A DNA stretch of 64,000 nucleotides from Inia geoffrensis (Eukaryota; Chordata; Mammalia; Artiodactyla; Iniidae): contig CM070906.1 in the NCBI GenBank assembly GCA_036417435.1, positions 46,513,396 to 46,577,395 on the forward strand, written 5' to 3'. Below, in pieces: positions 58,641 to 64,000 of this stretch. The notes under the pieces were generated by a model. That model did not search any database. It was not told where the DNA came from and worked only from the letters and a program-made list of their open reading frames with translations. The position numbers and the translations under genes were made by a program. The stretch's first letter is position 1, and every line of letters starts with the position of its first letter.

Positions 58641-59479
58641 CCTTGCACACATGTCTTTAGTCATTTCAGAAGGCTCTTATTTCAATTGTAATCACAGAAT
58701 TTATTGTATTCATTGAGCTAATGCTTTGTCAGTAGTAATAAGCAAGTATATGTGAAAATTATTCAGCTTCAGGGGCATCAGTCCCTAAGCAATGACTACC
58801 CTGTTATTTATTCATTCTGTTTATTTATTTATTTATATATCTTATTTTGATATTTTCATATAAATATATTTATACTTACATTGTATTAAAATTTAGAAAA
58901 TATTCACCATTCCATTTCATTAAATTTGCATTTTGTTTTATTTCTTAAATTCTTATGAGAGAAAACTTCTTGAGTTTTTTAAGTTCTGAAACCTACATTC
59001 TTATTTTTTTCTATGTAAATTTATTTCAGACTAGTATTTGTCCATTTTGTCCTTTGCACATATGTGTTTGGTCATTTCAGAAGGCTCTTATTTCAACTTT
59101 AATCACAGAATTTATTGTATTAATTCGGCCGATACTTTGTCAGTAATAATACACAAGTATATGTTAAAATTATTAAGCCCTAACGGCATCAGTCCTTAAG
59201 AGATGACTGCCCTGATGTTATTTATTGTTTACTTACTTATATTTATATATTTATTCTTGTATCTTATTTATATTTTAATGTAAGAGATATTTTTATGTGT
59301 ATACAGTATTAAAATTTAGAAAATATATTCACCTTTCTATTTTACTAAATTTGCATTTTGTTTTTTTTTAATTCTTATGAAAGAAAACTTGAGTTTTTTT
59401 TTTTATTCTAAACACCTATATCCTTATTTTTTTCTACATAAATCTATCTCCGAATAGTATTTGTCCATTTTGTCCTTTG
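58641..59479 (+). repeat. 411-bp tandem duplication of the IFNW 3' region
   Basis: Unit 1 (about 58641-59050) and unit 2 (about 59052-59479) align over their length: TCATTTCAGAAGGCTCTTAT at 58661 and at 59072, TTAAAATTTAGAAAATAT in both, and TTTGTCCATTTTGTCCTTT closing both. Each unit holds an AU-rich cluster (TTTATTTATTTATTTATATA at about 58820; TTATATTTATATATTTATTC at about 59240) and TTAAATTTGC or CTAAATTTGC. Unit 1 is the IFNW 3' untranslated region; whether unit 2 is transcribed is unknown. Confidence 0.88.
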
Positions 59480-61267
59480 AAACAGTCCTACCACTTTCAG
59501 GAAATGCTTGTCAAAAGGTAGAATTCCATGGAATTGAGGGAAGTCCTGGAAATTATGGAGAATGGTTAGTCCTGATGTCATAGGTATAACTGATTTATAC
59601 CAGCAGGAAAGAGTGGTCGGTGCAAATACCTGTGGGAAGGAGTCATCTCCATGAGGGAAGCTGGTGACATATGGGGTTGACTGCCAATCCTGGCACCTTC
59701 CTCCTGCCTTCTCCCTGGTCCTGCTTTACTGAACCATTCATCCCTTATACATACCTTCAGTCCCTCCAACTCACTGGCCAGCCACACAGCTGCTCTGATT
59801 CTGTGCAGGTTTCCAGCTTCAAGGTTTCTGTTAGACTGAAAGTCACAGGAAGAGAGCACAGTTAAAGGAGAGTTCTAGGATTTTCAAAACCTCTGTGAGA
59901 AGGAGCCAGGGTTCATGGCACTGGATCCCAGCTCTGCTATTAATAGCAGTGTGACCTTGACAAATAACACAAACACTAAGCTCCCTAGTTTCCTCATCTT
60001 TAATATGGGGACAATAGTAATATTTTTTCATAGGATTATTCTCAGGATTCAATGAGTAAATATACACAAGAGGCATAAAAGTGTGTCTGTCAGAAATAAG
60101 CAGGACTGTTAGAGTCACAGAGTGGCTACCGTCAGGGAGGAGGAGAGCTGCTCTGAGGTAGCAACTGGAAGGCAACATAAGAAACGTGCTAGGTCCTGGG
60201 CAAAATCTATTACTTTTAACTTGGGTGCTAGTTTCACAGTGTATTCAGTGTGTGAAATTTCCTTGTGCTGTATGCTGAAGATACTTGCATTTTCTGTGTA
60301 TTATACTTCTAAAAGATTTCCTGGGAATTAGTAAAACTTTTTTGAGAAAGAACGATCAGTAGAAGATACTCTGATCTACCTTATAAGTGAGTAAAATGGA
60401 AACAGAGATCTCATATCAATGCAGATAGTCACATGTATTTTTCATTAATACTGTTTGTTGCTTTTTTAGTATGAGAAAGATAAAAAATAGCTTCTGAACT
60501 GGTTTTGGTTTTTGGTCTTTCAGCAGCAATGCAGAGGCAGGAAGAAAAAAGCAGGAGTTATGACATGTAAAGTTTTGCTCTCCAATCCTGGGCTCTCCCA
60601 CGTTTAATCTTAGTCTCTTTTCCATAAAGTCCCAGGTCCATAATTGCTGGCAATGTCACATCCTAGAGCCGGTCCTTCCCAGGATTTAGTGCTTTCAAAG
60701 GAGAGACTTCTACAAGTGTCATGCAGGTGTCTTATACCCAAGTAAGAGTCTTTCTCTGAAGAAGGTGCTGTCAGTCAATTTTATTGGTCAAAATACATAC
60801 ACATTGCAAATACATACCGCCAATTCTCCACGATAAAATGGCTATGTTGATCCATATTCAAGAGCATATAAGTTTATATGTGCTCCCACACATTATCCAA
60901 AACACAATCTTATCATTCTTTTTAGTTTTTGCCAACCTGATAGGTGACAGATAGCATCTAGTTGCAACCATTAGTTGTACTTTTCCTAATTGATGGTCGC
61001 TGTTATCAGTCACAGTCTAGTCAGGAAAACAGAAACATTTCCTCCAGCCTTCTACTCCATCTCTTGCAACTTGTATGGAAGAACTTTAGATGAAAAAAAT
61101 CTGCTGGCAAAGGAGAAAGGTAGTCAAAAGAACTGGAGCCCCAGCATCTCAGAGCAGAGTTGAGAAGAATAGCTGTGGAGCTGAGGCTTTATCTTCAAGA
61201 CCAGCACACTAAGATAGGTGACAGTGTCCACTGGAAATTCAAGTTTCCTCCGTGAATTTCCTTTTTA
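59480..61267. other. Gene-free stretch
   Basis: No gene, interferon similarity or young repeat recognised. Confidence 0.4.
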
Positions 61268-61629
61268 TTAAAAAAAATGTATTTTATTTAATTATTTATT
61301 TATTTTTGGCTGTGTTGGGTCTCCGTTGCTGCGCATGGGCCTTCTCTAGTTGTGGCGAGCGGGGGCTACTCTTCGTTGCAATGCGCGGGCTTCTCCTTGC
61401 AGTGGCTTCTCTTGTTGCAGAGTACGGGCTCTGATGTGTGGGCTTCAGTAGTTGTGGCACATGGGCTCGGTAGTTGTGGCTTGTGGGCTCTAGAGCGCAG
61501 GCTCAGTAGTTCTGGTGCACGGGCTTAGCTGCTCCGTGGCATGTGGGATCTTCCCGGACCAGGGCTTGAACCCGTGTCCCCAGCACTGGCAGACGGATTC
61601 TTAACCACTGCGCCACCAGGGAAGTCCCC
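61268..61629 (-). repeat. Long CHR-family SINE
   Basis: TTTATTTATTTTTGGCTGTG, TAGTTGTGGCGAGCGGGGGC and GCGCCACCAGGGAAGTCCCC on the minus strand. CGTGAATTTCC and CATGAGTTTCC flank it. Confidence 0.88.
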
Positions 61630-64000
61630 ATGAGTTTCCTAACCATACACAATGCACCTACTGCTCTTGCATTGTCACTTTTTCACCTTTTTAAAGAAAT
61701 TCACTATTCATTTTTTATACAAACTTTGTGTTATAAAAGACACATAGTCTGTCGTGCCCTCAACTGGATTCCAGAAGCCACACTCACATTGTGCTCCTCC
61801 CATCTCACTGGCTGCCCATTCTGAGTTTCATTCGTGACACAAACGTTGGTGCCTTTCCTGTGTTCTGTGCCCAGAATTCTTTCCAGTTCAAACTCATGAA
61901 ATAAGTCCTGATCTAATCTAGTTTCAGGGATTGAAAAACAATCGTGATACTCACGTCTTCCAAAGATAAATTCTGGAATGACATACCCAACTGCCTATTT
62001 GACAGCTGGTATCTAGTAATCATCTCACATTTATGTTATTCAAAATTAACTCTCCTTAAAAAATAAATAAATAAAAACAATAACAAGAACCCGTCCTTTC
62101 TCATTGTTCTCTAATCAGTTAATGGCAACTCTGTATTTCCAGGTTCTCAGGTTAAAGTACATGACATCATTCTCTGCTCCTCTCTCACAACCAGTCTGAG
62201 TGCAATCAAAGTTTTACACCACTGAGGTTTTTCATCCAAGAACTTGGTAAAGCTCTGCATTCTGAACACAAGACTTCTTCAATCTACTGAATTATATTAA
62301 TAGCTATGCTGTAATCATCCTTGAATTATTAGATAAATTCTACTTATATGATTTATTAACCATTAACATGCCTCCTATTTATTTTACTGATATTTTATTT
62401 GTTATGCATCCATAGTTGTGATTTTAATCTGAATTTAAAACCCTTGAACCAGGAGTTTATTTTTCTTGAAAAAGAAGGTGGATGACTTTTCACTTTATCC
62501 CATGATGTGTTAAAAATATTTTAACATATTTATAGGTGTTTTCTGACAAAAATATTTTAACACATTTATTGGTGTTTTCTGACATACTTGCTATTCTACC
62601 AGTTCTTTAAGATACTTCCCTGAAGAATCTGCCTGCTAATTCTAAAAGCTAAAGGCTGAAAGTGACCCTAAGAAAGAGTGGGAAGGCCTTTAATTATTGT
62701 GAAAACTCTTTCCTCCATGCACCTTTTCAGGTTATTTATCTCTGTAAATATTACCTTTAACTCCAGCCTACATTCCTCTGTCTCCCTTGCCTATTAAGAT
62801 ACTTACATGCACACCACTCATATTTTATAAATCAAACGTAATAAATCAAATGTCAATATGTAGACATAAGCTAGAACCTTGATATTTGACTATTTGCAAC
62901 GTGTCAAAGCATCTCATCTAATCCCAGCACATCATTTATTTACCACCATGGACTGACGTCTGGCTGAGATTTGAACATGGGGTTACAAACCCTACTGTAA
63001 CGAGCCAGAGTTAATTAATTAAAATTGACTCCCCAAAATCCTACCATGGTTTCTGCGTTTCATATAAGACATTGCAGCTTTTATTACTCTGATAATTTTC
63101 TATGCTCCTGTACTTTTCAAGATCAAGGTCTTGCCCTTTACTTTCAACCTCTCTCCGCACCCTTCCCTGTGCACATACTCACCCAAGGCCTTGTAACTGA
63201 GAGTCACTTAAATGCTTGTGATTTACTCCCCAGAGTAGGAGCACTTCTACACTTCTTATTCCCACCCAGTATCCTGCACAATGTTAGGGATATTATTGGT
63301 CCTCAGGGTTGTTAATAAAAGTGATAAATGTAATAAGCTTAAGATAGTTGTGCCAGTAAAACTGTTTGAAAACTACAGTTTTCCTCCATCTTCTCTTGTG
63401 GGTTACTCTTGTCTTCTCAGGTGACCAGTAAATTTGTTAGCCAGGCATCTCCTTAGTCTTCCTTCAACCTCCTGCATGATTTAGAGCAACTGTTTCCTTT
63501 TTCCTATTGTACAGTTTTTCTCAGCTTTAAAATAGGGATAATGAGAGTACTATACTCCATTGAAACGTACCATCTTATGTTATATGCTCTATTTAATGAG
63601 AATACAACTTATAACTGTTATCATAACTGAGTACATTTTATAATGAGACATATACACATAGTTATGATAGCTGTTACTGTGACGGGTGTACACAAGATGT
63701 AAAAACCATTATTTCATGCTCACCCAAAAGATGATTATGCCACATTTCTGCCTTGCCCAGCTCATAACTTGGTTATGCAAAAATTCTACCTTTGTGAATT
63801 AAAATAGGGTTATCTTCTTTAGCATTGTACAAAGCATACACACAAATTTTTAAATTCTACTCGCAAATGAAATATCCTCATGGCTGTACCAAACACTCGA
63901 TTAAAAATACCTATGGATCTCTAGTGGGCATCAAAACAAAATGCAATCAGTGCTTTGGCACAGAAGTTATGTATTAAGTAGAAAATGTTATATTAAGTTT
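61630..64000. other. Gene-free stretch to window end
   Basis: No gene recognised. An old LINE-like texture appears around 61790-62070. The rest is AT-rich with short frames. Confidence 0.4.
62513..62584. repeat. 36-bp tandem duplication
   Basis: Two head-to-tail copies of a 36-bp unit starting AAAATATTTTAACA and ending GGTGTTTTCTGACA (62513-62548, 62549-62584), with a couple of differences in the middle. Confidence 0.88.

Overview
The window is mammalian nuclear DNA, most likely from a cetacean. It is full of tRNA-derived SINEs of the CHR type (3' end TTCCCTGGTGG on the element's own strand, body with GGTACGCGGGCC on the complement). Many are nearly intact and have clear target-site duplications. 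There are also L1 copies, endogenous retroviral pieces and old DNA transposons. The assignment to whales and dolphins rests on recognising these SINEs by eye.

The locus is part of the type I interferon cluster. The intronless BTB-Kelch gene KLHL9 lies at 7.06-8.92 kb behind a CpG-rich promoter. An intact interferon-alpha gene lies at 47.4-47.9 kb and an intact interferon-omega gene at 58.0-58.6 kb. All three are on the + strand. Both interferon genes are single exons with signal peptides, the four conserved cysteines, GAAA-rich virus-response promoters with a TATA-like box 102 bp before the ATG, and AU-rich 3' untranslated regions.

Four further interferon-derived sequences are damaged: 4.8-5.2 kb (minus), 10.0-10.4 kb (plus), 34.9-35.5 kb (minus) and 38.65-39.16 kb (plus). 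The last is delta-like. It keeps a 170-codon open frame only because two opposite frameshifts cancel, so about 50 residues in the middle are out of register. A CpG-rich block with a strong CTCF-like motif lies directly upstream of it.

Layout: 1-4.4 kb SINEs and old repeat DNA; 4.4-5.2 kb solo LTR against an interferon pseudogene; 6.4-9.5 kb KLHL9; 10-10.4 kb interferon pseudogene; 12.9-15 kb SINEs and L1 tails; 15.5-22.7 kb one near-full-length minus-strand L1; 22.7-26.1 kb mostly unrecognised; 26.6-29.4 kb rearranged minus-strand endogenous retrovirus with another LTR inside; 29.5-34.9 kb MER20, SINEs and a Tigger-like element; 34.9-39.2 kb two interferon remnants and the CpG/CTCF block; 42.8-46.7 kb plus-strand L1 with SINEs in it; 47-59.5 kb IFNA and IFNW; 59.5-64 kb mostly non-coding.

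The interferons are secreted antiviral cytokines that signal through IFNAR1/IFNAR2. KLHL9 is a CUL3 ubiquitin-ligase adaptor and is here as a conserved neighbour, not a pathway partner. I found no new type of gene system. The best observations are the frame-compensated interferon, the CpG/CTCF block, a 411-bp tandem duplication of the IFNW AU-rich 3' region, and several well-delimited insertions.
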